DNA of 64,000 nucleotides from JBAMOY01 sp037071015 (GTDB lineage: Bacteria > Bacillota_I > Bacilli_A > RF39 > UBA660). Below the pieces are notes generated by a model. That model saw only the letters and a list, made by a program, of their open reading frames with translations. It did no database searches and was not told where the DNA came from. Shown piece by piece: positions 52,419 to 60,388 of the stretch. The DNA is taken from positions 744,001-808,000 of the forward strand of contig JBAMOY010000001.1 of assembly GCA_037071015.1 (NCBI GenBank), written 5' to 3'. The translations under genes and the position numbers were made by a program. The stretch's first letter is position 1. Every line of letters starts with the position of its first letter.

Positions 52419-52431
52419 TATATGATAAAGT
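52403..52431 (+). promoter_or_regulatory. Promoter of rpmB
   Basis: TTGACT (52403-52408), 17 bases, TAAAGT (52426-52431), 40 bases before the L28 start. The inverted repeat overlaps the -35 box. Confidence 0.65.
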
Positions 52432-52470
52432 TATAAGGCGTAGGACTTTGTGATTAAAGGAGGAATTAAA

Positions 52471-52671
52471 ATGGCTAAAAAGATAACTGAAAAGAAACCA
52501 CTTTTTGGAAATAGAAGAAGCCATGCTTGTAATGCTACAAGACATGCTCAAAAACCTAACTTACAAAAAGTAACTCTTGATAATGGTGAAACAATCAAGA
52601 TGAGTGCTAGAGAATTAAGAACACTAAAAAAAGCTAGTGGAAATGTAGAAGCTTTAGAAAATGCTGAATAA
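52471..52671 (+). CDS. rpmB: 50S ribosomal protein L28
   Basis: A 66-residue basic ribosomal protein with the L28 features KPLFGNRRSHACNATRHAQKPNLQ and KMSARELRTLKKA. ATG at 52471 follows AGGAGGAATTAAA; an in-frame earlier ATG does not have a site. Only one of the CXXC zinc cysteines is present (HACNA), so it is the zinc-free type. It is divergent from dnaE. Confidence 0.94.
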   Translation: MAKKITEKKPLFGNRRSHACNATRHAQKPNLQKVTLDNGETIKMSARELRTLKKASGNVEALENAE

Positions 52672-52710
52672 ATAGAATTTATTAGAAATAATAAATTTTT
52701 TTATATATAA

Positions 52711-52741
52711 AAGACAGTCTAATGACTGTCTTTTGCTTTTT
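52711..52741. terminator. Terminator shared by rpmB and the sensor kinase
   Basis: AAGACAGTC and GACTGTCTT form a perfect stem around TAAT. The stop codon of the histidine kinase (52719-52721) sits in the loop side; T-run toward the plus strand. Confidence 0.8.
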
Positions 52742-54002
52742 TAATAATGAAATTAACACCCTTTTTAGCATTTTTAACACTTACTTCATATCCAACTAAA
52801 GCTACAGTTTTTTTGACAATTGATAGTCCTAACCCAAATTGCCCTTTAATACCTTTTTTGTAGGGAGTAAAGATATCATTGACAATCTTTTCGTCAATAT
52901 TAGGTCCATCATTAAAAAATATAATCTTATCATTTTTAATGGTTACATTAATCATTTTATCAGCATAACGAACAAAATTATTTAAAATATTATCAATAAT
53001 AGCTTCCCACATATCGTATGTACCGTCGAAAATCGTTTTCTTATCTTCAATTTTAACCTTCCATACAACATCTGGTCGTTGAATCTTAAATTTAGCAATT
53101 GATTCATTTAAAATTTGTGAAATATCAATTTTTTCATTATAGGAATTATTTAAATTTTTTATATAGTCTATTTTATTTAAGTATAGTAAGGAGTGTACTT
53201 TTTGTTCAAGTTTATTAACTTGTTCTTTAATAACATCTTTTGCATCACTACTTTCAAGCATGCCATCATCAATTGCTTCTAAATAAGATTTTATAACAGT
53301 AAGAGGAGTTTTAAAATCGTGAGAAATATTTTGATACATTTGGCTTTTATATTCTTCTTGTTGCTTCAAAGTTAGACGCATATCATCAATCGCATTCGAT
53401 AATGATTTTAATTCATCATCAACTTTAAACTGATATTTATCAACATAATCATCATTGTCTAAATTATCAACCTTTTCTTTTAAGTGTTCAACTTTCTTTA
53501 TCAGGTGTTGACTCCACCAAACAATTAAAATTAATATCAATAAGACGCAAATTATTATTACTGGGAAAATACGATATAACATATCTTCACGAATATTATT
53601 TATATACTTATCATCAGTAATTGATATTTTTTTTACATCGTTATTATAAGAGGTATTGTAGTAATATGTTCGGCCTAAATAGCGAAATTTACCATATTCA
53701 TCTTTTATGTTCAATAAAATTTGTCTTGGACTGGCTTTAATAATACTGCTTAAATTATCAGAATAAACGATATCATTCGTTGATACCACATATAAATAAG
53801 CTATATCAGTCTCAATTATATTATCGTTTATATCACTTTCAACGAACGATAAAGGCTGTTTTAGATATTGATATAAACTTTTCTCATATATTGGTAATAA
53901 ACTCTTTGGCAAAATAAAAGCTAAACTGATAAAAGCAATCGTACATACTAAAAGCGCTATCGATATAAGTTGTGAGAATAAAGTTACTTGTTTTTCTTTC
54001 AT
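52719..54002 (-). CDS. Two-component sensor histidine kinase
   Basis: A 427-residue membrane kinase. Two membrane helices (about 11-33 and 144-163) frame an extracellular sensor of about 110 residues. HAMP-like region, then the H-box NISHDFKTPLTVIKSYL with phosphorylated His228, N-box NILNNFVRYADK, and G-boxes NDGPNIDEKI and GQFGLGLSIVKK. The signal is unknown. The start overlaps the response regulator stop by 4 bases (ATGA), so the pair is coupled. Confidence 0.93.
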   Translation of the reverse strand: MKEKQVTLFSQLISIALLVCTIAFISLAFILPKSLLPIYEKSLYQYLKQPLSFVESDINDNIIETDIAYLYVVSTNDIVYSDNLSSIIKASPRQILLNIKDEYGKFRYLGRTYYYNTSYNNDVKKISITDDKYINNIREDMLYRIFPVIIICVLLILILIVWWSQHLIKKVEHLKEKVDNLDNDDYVDKYQFKVDDELKSLSNAIDDMRLTLKQQEEYKSQMYQNISHDFKTPLTVIKSYLEAIDDGMLESSDAKDVIKEQVNKLEQKVHSLLYLNKIDYIKNLNNSYNEKIDISQILNESIAKFKIQRPDVVWKVKIEDKKTIFDGTYDMWEAIIDNILNNFVRYADKMINVTIKNDKIIFFNDGPNIDEKIVNDIFTPYKKGIKGQFGLGLSIVKKTVALVGYEVSVKNAKKGVNFIIKKAKDSH

Positions 54003-54655
54003 ACTAAGCGATATCCATATCCATAAATTGTATTAATATGTAACTTGGGCATTTTCTTACGCAAACGACGAACTAAATCATCGACAACACGATCACTTCC
54101 AAAGTAATCATCACCCCAAATCAATTTAAGAATATCATCACGACTATATGATTTATTTTTATTATTGATAAATAACATTAACAAATCAAATTCAAGGGTC
54201 GTCAAACTGATTTCTTTATTATCTTCCAAAATAACTCGTTTATCAATGTCAATTTCATAACTATCATAATATACATTAGGAGTGTCATGAATGTATACTC
54301 TTTTAATTATATTATTAACACGTAAAACTAATTCTTTTGGTGAGTAAGGTTTAGTTATATAATCATCACTACCTAGCTCAAGACCAATGATTTTATCCAA
54401 ATCTTGATCCCTAGCCGAAGTAAAAATAACAGGGACATTATTATTATTAGAACGAATGCGTTTTATAATATCATAACCGCTGATTTCATCGCCTAACATA
54501 ATATCTAAAATCCATAAATCCACATGGTTAGATACATAATCTAAAGCATCCATTCCATTGTAAAAATTAATAACTTCATACCCTGCTCGTTCAAGATATG
54601 TTTTAATCAAATTATTTAAATTAACTTCATCTTCAACTAGACAAATTTTATACAT
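53999..54655 (-). CDS. OmpR/PhoB-type response regulator
   Basis: A 218-residue regulator with a receiver domain (acidic pair ED at 8-9, phosphoryl Asp51 in WILDIMLG, and Lys of YITKPYSPKEL) and a winged-helix DNA-binding domain (LTTLEFDLLMLFINN, DRVVDDLVRRLRKKM, INTIYGYGYRLV). First gene of a two-gene unit with the sensor kinase. The 216 bases upstream hold no further gene. Confidence 0.94.
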   Translation of the reverse strand: MYKICLVEDEVNLNNLIKTYLERAGYEVINFYNGMDALDYVSNHVDLWILDIMLGDEISGYDIIKRIRSNNNNVPVIFTSARDQDLDKIIGLELGSDDYITKPYSPKELVLRVNNIIKRVYIHDTPNVYYDSYEIDIDKRVILEDNKEISLTTLEFDLLMLFINNKNKSYSRDDILKLIWGDDYFGSDRVVDDLVRRLRKKMPKLHINTIYGYGYRLV

Positions 54656-54848
54656 TATTACACCTCAATTAATAGTATAACACTAATTCGTACCTTTTTC
54701 TATATCACCACCATTATGTTTTTTGGAGTGTATCTATTGTATCTGTTTTATTCTAAATTATATCCGCATCTATCACCTTCCTTCTACATTCATTATAGAT
54801 AATAATTATGTATACAATTTGATAGAATTATGGGAAATTATGAAAATA

Positions 54849-54873
54849 AAAAAATATTCAAAAATGAATATTT
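54849..54873 (-). terminator. Terminator of the metallo-hydrolase gene
   Basis: AAATATTCA and TGAATATTT pair around AAAA, followed by T-rich sequence on the minus strand; overlaps the stop of the gene at 54872. Confidence 0.75.
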
Positions 54874-55399
54874 AATAAAAAAAGGGATTATTCTTAATTT
54901 CATCATTTAAATTAGTATCTAACCCATGTCCCGGTTTAATTAGCACATTATGAGCATAGTTCTTTATTTTATTAATACTGTCTTTCATTACCACCATATT
55001 TCCACCCAAATCAGTACGACCGATTGTTCCCTTAAAAATAAAATCACCACTAAAAAGTAATCCTTCCTTTTTAAAATAGAAACTAATAGAATCATCAGTA
55101 TGCCCAGGTGTAAAAATAACCGAAAAATAGAATGGTCCTATTTGATAATCCTGTTCCTTCAAATTACCTCGATCATAAACAGGTATATTATAAAAATCCT
55201 TAATATCATTAAGTGCCCCAACATGATCAAAGTGACGATGAGTAAGTAATATGCCTAAACAATTTTTATCAGCACACGCATTTATAATTTTTTCTTTTTC
55301 ATCTCCCGGATCAATAATTAAAATATCATTATCTATTTCAATTAAATAACAATTAGTCTCTAGTGGACCTACTACCAGATTTTTAACTTTCATTTTCAA
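54872..55399 (-). CDS. MBL-fold metallo-hydrolase (glyoxalase II-like)
   Basis: A beta-lactamase-fold hydrolase of about 175 residues. It has the zinc motif THRHFDHVGA (HxHxDH), further ligands in TPGHTDDS and SGDFIFKGTIGRTDL, and the final KPGHGLDT. It belongs to the YcbL/GloB-like group that hydrolyses thioesters. Start is uncertain: TTG 55399 has AGGAG six bases upstream; ATG 55393 has a too-long gap; an ATG further up contains the site itself. A 32-codon frame overlaps the start (see next entry). Confidence 0.88.
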   Translation of the reverse strand: MKMKVKNLVVGPLETNCYLIEIDNDILIIDPGDEKEKIINACADKNCLGILLTHRHFDHVGALNDIKDFYNIPVYDRGNLKEQDYQIGPFYFSVIFTPGHTDDSISFYFKKEGLLFSGDFIFKGTIGRTDLGGNMVVMKDSINKIKNYAHNVLIKPGHGLDTNLNDEIKNNPFFY

Positions 55400-55481
55400 T
55401 AATAACTCCTTCATATATTAATGAGATTATTGGACTAATGCCATCGGCACCTGCAATGTGAGATATTAATAATATTTTCAC
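55383..55481 (-). pseudogene. Possible truncated DHH-type phosphoesterase N-terminus
   Basis: A GTG-started frame of 32 codons reads KILLISHIAGADGISPIISL then YEGVIIENES and stops. The SHIAxADG pattern resembles motif I of DHH phosphoesterases (typically SHIADADG), with one of the key aspartates changed to Gly. Only the first strand and helix remain. It overlaps the start of the metallo-hydrolase gene by 17 bases and carries that gene's ribosome binding site. A leader peptide is the alternative. Confidence 0.4.
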
Positions 55482-55521
55482 GTTTCAACCCCTAACAAGA
55501 ATATTATAACATTCATCTATC

Positions 55522-56403
55522 TTAATTAACAACATATAAGGTTATGAAAGTTCTTCTATAACTACAATATTCCATCACAAATTCATTATCATGCTTGCAT
55601 ATTATCCCAATTGTTTTATTTTGATTAATAGATTTTAAATTTTTATCAATATAATTCATATACAATTGAATTTGTCCTATATGCTCTTTTTTTAACTCAG
55701 TTACTTTTAATTCCACAACTACAAAACAGTTATATTCATAATTAAATAATAGAAAATCTAAATAATTATACCGATTCCCAATCTTTATTCTATATTCATT
55801 GCCTATATATGAAAAACAATTCCCCAATTCTAACAAGAAATTTCCAATATCTTCTAAAATAAGTTGTTTCAAAATTTTTTCAGATATTTCTGTATTAACA
55901 TTACTGCTTTTAATAAAAATTGGCTTTTTAATAAAATCTTCTACTTCTGTTTTTTCTTCTTCAAGTAATTTATTTCTAGTACCTTCAGACAGTCTTTTAT
56001 ACTCGTTAGATTTTATTTTGAATCTTAATTGTCGTATAGATAAATTATAATTTTCAATAATTTTGATATAATATTTAATTTCATTAATATCCTTTATTGG
56101 TAACAATTCAATATAATGGCCATAAGTCAATTGTTGCGACAGTGTCGCAACTTTCTGAATAAGAAAATAAAATTTTTTCATTCTCGTTAGTGAAGTAAAT
56201 GTATAACCTTTTCCCAGCTCATTAGTCAATTTTATAGAATATTCTCTTATTATGCCTTCACCATAATATTTACCAGCTTCAGCTAATAATTTTCCTACTT
56301 TATAATAAGTATCTATATCACTTCTGTTTTTACTATAGTCTTTAATTTTTTTATATGCTTCATTACTTATTAAATTTGTTTTTATTTCATCATAATAATT
56401 CAT
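55522..56403 (-). CDS. YhcG/DUF1016-type PD-(D/E)XK nuclease domain protein
   Basis: A 293-residue protein. The N-terminal part (about 20-145) is a winged-helix region as in DUF1016_N, shown by IDTYYKVGKLLAEAGKYYGEGIIREYS and QQLTYGHYIELLPI. The C-terminal part is a PD-(D/E)XK nuclease domain, with RYNYLDFLLFN (Asp) and CFVVVELKVTELKKEHIGQIQ (E-x-K). YhcG proteins are often found by restriction-modification or mobile DNA and may be nucleases. ATG 56403 has AAGAGA upstream. A 42-codon frame of unknown nature precedes it. Confidence 0.85.
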   Translation of the reverse strand: MNYYDEIKTNLISNEAYKKIKDYSKNRSDIDTYYKVGKLLAEAGKYYGEGIIREYSIKLTNELGKGYTFTSLTRMKKFYFLIQKVATLSQQLTYGHYIELLPIKDINEIKYYIKIIENYNLSIRQLRFKIKSNEYKRLSEGTRNKLLEEEKTEVEDFIKKPIFIKSSNVNTEISEKILKQLILEDIGNFLLELGNCFSYIGNEYRIKIGNRYNYLDFLLFNYEYNCFVVVELKVTELKKEHIGQIQLYMNYIDKNLKSINQNKTIGIICKHDNEFVMEYCSYRRTFITLYVVN

Positions 56404-56426
56404 CAAATATTCTCTTAACAAATAAA

Positions 56427-56555
56427 TTATTCGTCTTTTTCTTCAATTAATATTAAATCATTTCCAATATATAAATATTTATATAATATTTTTTTCATTA
56501 TTTTACTTAATTTTAATAATCTTCTATAATTAATCCAACTAAATAATGTCGACAT
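56427..56555 (-). CDS. Possible 42-residue protein upstream of the nuclease gene
   Basis: A frame of 42 codons, MSTLFSWINYRRLLKLSKIM then KKILYKYLYIGNDLILIEEKDE, very basic in the middle and acidic at the end. It ends 23 bases before the nuclease start. There is no good ribosome binding site, only A-rich sequence, and the region is very AT-rich. It could be a remnant, a small partner of the nuclease or chance. Confidence 0.28.
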   Translation of the reverse strand: MSTLFSWINYRRLLKLSKIMKKILYKYLYIGNDLILIEEKDE

Positions 56556-56610
56556 TTTTTTAGTAAAATAGAAAATTTCATATTACCTATATTTAAATTT
56601 TTTCGTAAAT

Positions 56611-56634
56611 AAAAAACAGAATAAATCTGTTTTA
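56611..56634 (-). terminator. Terminator of rnhB
   Basis: AAAACAGA and TCTGTTTT pair around ATAAA with a T-run on the minus strand, about 30 bases after the rnhB stop. Confidence 0.75.
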
Positions 56635-56661
56635 ACTACTAATATATACTACAAACACTTT

Positions 56662-57285
56662 TTATATTCCTTGTTTGTGTAAAACATCTTTCACCGGTCC
56701 ATAAGTCTTACGATATCCATCTATTAAACCATATTGATGAATAGCCTCTATATGTTTTTTAGTTGGATATCCTTTGTGTTTAGCAAAACCATACTCGGGG
56801 TATTCTTTATCTAACTCATACATCATATGATCACGGGTAACTTTAGCCACAACACTAGCAGCAGCAATACTAATACTCTTAGCATCTCCTTTAATAATTG
56901 ATGTCGTCGGTATATCAATATTCATCGGCATCGCATCAATTAAAACATGCTCTAATGGAATATCCTGTTTTACTTTATCAATAGCTCTAATCATCGCTAC
57001 ACGACTAGCTTCATAAATATTTAACTCATCAATTTCTTCTGGTGTACATAAAGCCGTCGCATAACTAGTAGCATGTTCAATTATATATTGATAATAACTT
57101 TCCCTTTTCTTTTCACTGAGCTTTTTAGAATCCGTCAGACCTTCTAATTTAAAATCTTTTGGCAAAACAACACAAGCTGTTACAACAGGACCAATAAGAG
57201 GTCCCCTCCCGACTTCATCAACACCACCAATATATTTTAATCCTTTATCATATAATTCATTTTCATATTGATATAAATCATTCAT
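56662..57285 (-). CDS. rnhB: Ribonuclease HII
   Basis: This enzyme cuts RNA in RNA:DNA hybrids, including single ribonucleotides. The 207-residue protein shows YIGGVDEVGRGPLIGPVV with the active-site Asp and Glu (23-24), the DSKKLSEKKR segment, VLIDAMPMNI with the third aspartate, and SIAAASVVAKVTRD. Length is normal. Transcribed alone. Confidence 0.96.
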   Translation of the reverse strand: MNDLYQYENELYDKGLKYIGGVDEVGRGPLIGPVVTACVVLPKDFKLEGLTDSKKLSEKKRESYYQYIIEHATSYATALCTPEEIDELNIYEASRVAMIRAIDKVKQDIPLEHVLIDAMPMNIDIPTTSIIKGDAKSISIAAASVVAKVTRDHMMYELDKEYPEYGFAKHKGYPTKKHIEAIHQYGLIDGYRKTYGPVKDVLHKQGI

Positions 57286-57359
57286 ATTCTCATCCTCTAA
57301 TAATATTTTAACACATTTAGTAAAAAACTGAACGCTAAATAATACTACTTTTAATCATT

Positions 57360-57391
57360 AAAAAAGGTTCAAAATATTTTGAACCTTTTTG
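57360..57391 (-). terminator. Terminator of leuS
   Basis: AAAAGGTTCAAAAT and ATTTTGAACCTTTT form a perfect palindrome with A/T tails, just beyond the leuS stop at 57396. Confidence 0.88.
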
Positions 57392-57395
57392 TTTA

Positions 57396-59792
57396 CTAAC
57401 GCACTACAATATTAACAAGTTTCTTAGGTACAACTATAACTTTAACAATTTCTTTACCCTCGATATGAATTTGAACATTATCAATATTTTTAGCTAATGT
57501 TTCCATTTCCTCTTTTGTAGTATCTGTAGCGACTTCAATCTTTCCACGAACTTTACCGTTAACTTGAACTACCATCTCATATGTGTCAGAAACAGTTTTA
57601 CTCTCATCGTAAGTTGGCCATTCTGATTCACATAAAGGATTACCTAAAGAACACCTAGCATTAATCTCTTCCGTAATATGTGGAGCAATCGGATTTAACA
57701 AATGAATTAAAACACGTAAATCAGATTTTGTAATACTATCTTCTTTTTCATATTCATTAACCATAATCATTAATGCTGAAACGGCTGTGTTATATTTCAT
57801 ATTTTCAATATCATATGTTACTTTTTTAATTGTTTTATTTATTAAAACCTCATCGGTAAAACCACTATTATCGTTAAGTTTTTCTTGTAAACGCCAAATG
57901 CGATCTAAAAATTTACGACATCCTTTTAACCCATTAGTACTCCAAGCAGCATCTTTCTCATAATCACCGATAAACATTTCATAAGTTCTAAGAGCATCGG
58001 CTCCCATATCTCTAACAATTTCATCGGGATTGACAACATTACCCTTGCTCTTACTCATCTTTTCACCATTAGAACCCAAAATCATACCATGCGATACACG
58101 AATATCAAATGGTTCTTTATTAGGAACTAATCCATTATTATATAAGAATTGATTCCAAAATCTAGCATAAAGTAAATGTCTTGTCGTATGCTCCATACCA
58201 CCATTATACCAATCAACTTTACCCCAATATTTTAAGGCATCCGGTGAAGCAAATGCTTTATCATTATGAGCATCCATATACCGTAACCAATACCAACTAG
58301 AACCGGCCCAATTTGGCATTGTGTCAGTTTCGCGACGAGCTTTACCACCACATTTAGGACAAGTAGTATTAACCCAATCTTCTATCTTTGCAAGTGGGCT
58401 CTCTCCATTATCCGTCGGTTCATATTCAGCCACATCAGGTAAAGTTACAGGTAAATCTTCATACTTAACTGGTACCCAACCACAGTGTTTACAATAAACT
58501 AAAGGAATTGGTTCACCCCAAAATCTTTGGCGAGAGAATATCCAATCTTGTAAACGATAATTTACTTTCTTATGACCTATTTTCTTTTCTTCTAGATATT
58601 CTAACATTTTAGCAATCGAATCTTGTTTATTCGTCATACCATTTAAGATACCAGAATTAACCATCTCTCCATCACCAGTATAAGCTTCCTTAGAAATATC
58701 GCCACCTTTGATAGCTTCAATGATTGGAATATTAAATTTTTTAGCAAACTCATAGTCACGTTCGTCATGAGCAGGAACTGCCATAATAGCTCCCGTTCCA
58801 TAATTCATCATAACATAATCAGAAATCCAAATTTCAATCTCCTCATTATTAACCGGATTAATCGCTTTAATCCCGTTTAATTTAACACCAGTTTTATCTT
58901 TGTTTATCTCTGTACGTTCAAACTCTGTTTTAGATTTAGCAAACTGTTGATATTCGTGTATTTCATCCATATTCGTAATTTGATCTTTAAGAGTATCAAT
59001 AATCGGATGTTCTGGCGCTATTACCATAAAAGTTACTCCATATAATGTATCACAACGAGTTGTATATACCGTTAGATTATAATCACTATCTTTTATTTTG
59101 AAATCTACTTCAGCACCAGTACTTTTTCCAATCCAATTAATTTGACCTAATTTAATACGATCATGAAAATGAGTATCATCAAGACCTTTAAGTAAATCTT
59201 CCGCATAATCACTCATTCTAAGCATCCACTGTTCTTTTTCTTTCTGAACTACTTTAGTTCCACATCTTTCACATACCCCACCAGAAGAATCTTCATTTGA
59301 TAATCCCGTTTTACAATTAGGACACCAATTAATATCTTTTTTAGTCTTGTAAGCCATACCTTTTTCAAAGAACTTCAAAAATTGCCATTGCGTCCATTTA
59401 TAATATTCAGGATCTGTCGTCGAAAACTCACGATTCCAATCAAAAGAGATTCCTAAAGATTGGATTTGCCCCTTGAAAGTTTTAATATTTTCTTTAACTG
59501 CATCTTTAGGATGAATATGGTTTTTAATCGCATATTGTTCGGCTGGAGCTCCAAAAGCATCCCACCCCATTGGGAATAATACATTATATCCACGCATTCT
59601 CTTTAATCTAGCATAAGCATCTAAAGCTGTATAACTTCTAACATGTCCCACATGTAAGCCAGAACCACTTGGATAAGGAAATTCTACTAAAATATAATAT
59701 TTATCTTTATCACTTGTGTTATCAGCACAAAAAGTCTTATGATCTTGCCAATAATTTTGCCATTTTGTTTCAATTTCTTTTGTATTATACAT
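57396..59792 (-). CDS. leuS: Leucyl-tRNA synthetase
   Basis: It charges tRNA-Leu with leucine. The class I features are PYPSGSGLHVGHVRSYTA (HIGH as HVGH, 47-50) and GEKMSKSKGN (KMSKS, 578-582). The zinc-binding-like CPNCKTG, the editing domain with TTRCDTLYGVTF and MAVPAHDERD, and the C-terminal extension VNGKVRGKI are clear. It is 798 residues long. ATG 59792 has AGGAGTTGATAAAA upstream, inside the preceding small gene, which it overlaps by 8 bases. Controlled by an upstream leucine T-box. Confidence 0.97.
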   Translation of the reverse strand: MYNTKEIETKWQNYWQDHKTFCADNTSDKDKYYILVEFPYPSGSGLHVGHVRSYTALDAYARLKRMRGYNVLFPMGWDAFGAPAEQYAIKNHIHPKDAVKENIKTFKGQIQSLGISFDWNREFSTTDPEYYKWTQWQFLKFFEKGMAYKTKKDINWCPNCKTGLSNEDSSGGVCERCGTKVVQKEKEQWMLRMSDYAEDLLKGLDDTHFHDRIKLGQINWIGKSTGAEVDFKIKDSDYNLTVYTTRCDTLYGVTFMVIAPEHPIIDTLKDQITNMDEIHEYQQFAKSKTEFERTEINKDKTGVKLNGIKAINPVNNEEIEIWISDYVMMNYGTGAIMAVPAHDERDYEFAKKFNIPIIEAIKGGDISKEAYTGDGEMVNSGILNGMTNKQDSIAKMLEYLEEKKIGHKKVNYRLQDWIFSRQRFWGEPIPLVYCKHCGWVPVKYEDLPVTLPDVAEYEPTDNGESPLAKIEDWVNTTCPKCGGKARRETDTMPNWAGSSWYWLRYMDAHNDKAFASPDALKYWGKVDWYNGGMEHTTRHLLYARFWNQFLYNNGLVPNKEPFDIRVSHGMILGSNGEKMSKSKGNVVNPDEIVRDMGADALRTYEMFIGDYEKDAAWSTNGLKGCRKFLDRIWRLQEKLNDNSGFTDEVLINKTIKKVTYDIENMKYNTAVSALMIMVNEYEKEDSITKSDLRVLIHLLNPIAPHITEEINARCSLGNPLCESEWPTYDESKTVSDTYEMVVQVNGKVRGKIEVATDTTKEEMETLAKNIDNVQIHIEGKEIVKVIVVPKKLVNIVVR

Positions 59793-60141
59793 TTTTATCA
59801 ACTCCTAATTTTTTCTGATAATAACTTCCTAGTAAATGATATAAAACTATTATTAAACATAGAACTAATAATAAAGCACCTACAATCATTAACAAGTAAT
59901 TACCTAACATTAAAACTAACGATAAAGTAAAAGCAATAATAAAAGCATTAATTAATGCGATATGCCAAGCAAACTTTCTAGGTTCAAGCTGATTCAAATC
60001 TATCTTATATCTAGCTTTTAAATAACGTGCTTCTGTACCATTATATATTTTTTTTAAAGACCGTTTATTATAAACAACAAAAAGCAGATAAATCGCTATT
60101 ATAATCATAAAGGTTATCAAAAACAATATTATTTCTCTCAT
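59785..60141 (-). CDS. Small membrane protein cotranscribed with leuS
   Basis: A 118-residue protein with a membrane segment at about 4-24, a middle basic region (KKIYNGTEARYLKARYKIDLNQL), and two more hydrophobic stretches (about 60-80 and 83-106). Function unknown. It is the first gene after the leucine T-box and overlaps leuS, so it is made together with the synthetase in leucine shortage. AGGAGGATTT precedes the ATG. Confidence 0.72.
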   Translation of the reverse strand: MREIILFLITFMIIIAIYLLFVVYNKRSLKKIYNGTEARYLKARYKIDLNQLEPRKFAWHIALINAFIIAFTLSLVLMLGNYLLMIVGALLLVLCLIIVLYHLLGSYYQKKLGVDKNV

Positions 60142-60145
60142 AAAT

Positions 60146-60345
60146 CCTCCTAAAAAAAGTATTATAAATTTAAGGACGAGTTAACCCGCGGTACCACCTT
60201 AATTCATAATACTTTATTATGCTCTTTACTCTTAACGCGAGTACACGAATCAACTCCAAAGTAAGTTCACAATAATCTTTTTAAAAGTTTACACCAACCA
60301 CTTTCTCTCTTGCAAAAAGATTTATCATTACTACTCTTCTTCAAC
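60146..60345 (-). promoter_or_regulatory. Leucine-specific T-box riboswitch
   Basis: On the minus strand the leader has the T-box AAGGTGGTACCGCG (60187-60200), followed by the antiterminator/terminator switch. The terminator arms are AAAGTATTATGAATTAAGG and CCTTAAATTTATAATACTTT plus a seven-T run. In stem I the specifier loop reads GAACTTAC with CTT at 60263-60265, a leucine codon, which agrees with leuS downstream. Uncharged tRNA-Leu would stabilise the antiterminator and allow the 118-residue gene and leuS to be expressed. Confidence 0.92.
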
Positions 60346-60359
60346 GTTTTAATATCATT

Positions 60360-60388
60360 ATTATATTATACTTGTTCAATATATTCAA
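60360..60388 (-). promoter_or_regulatory. Promoter of the leucine T-box operon
   Basis: TTGAAT (60383-60388), 17 bases, TATAAT (60360-60365) on the minus strand. It lies inside the last codons of the GH31 gene, so the two transcripts overlap. Confidence 0.7.

Noticed and set aside
54656..54871. Short frames upstream of the response regulator
   Set aside because: All are under ten codons or lack conserved features; the region is simply an untranslated leader and promoter area.
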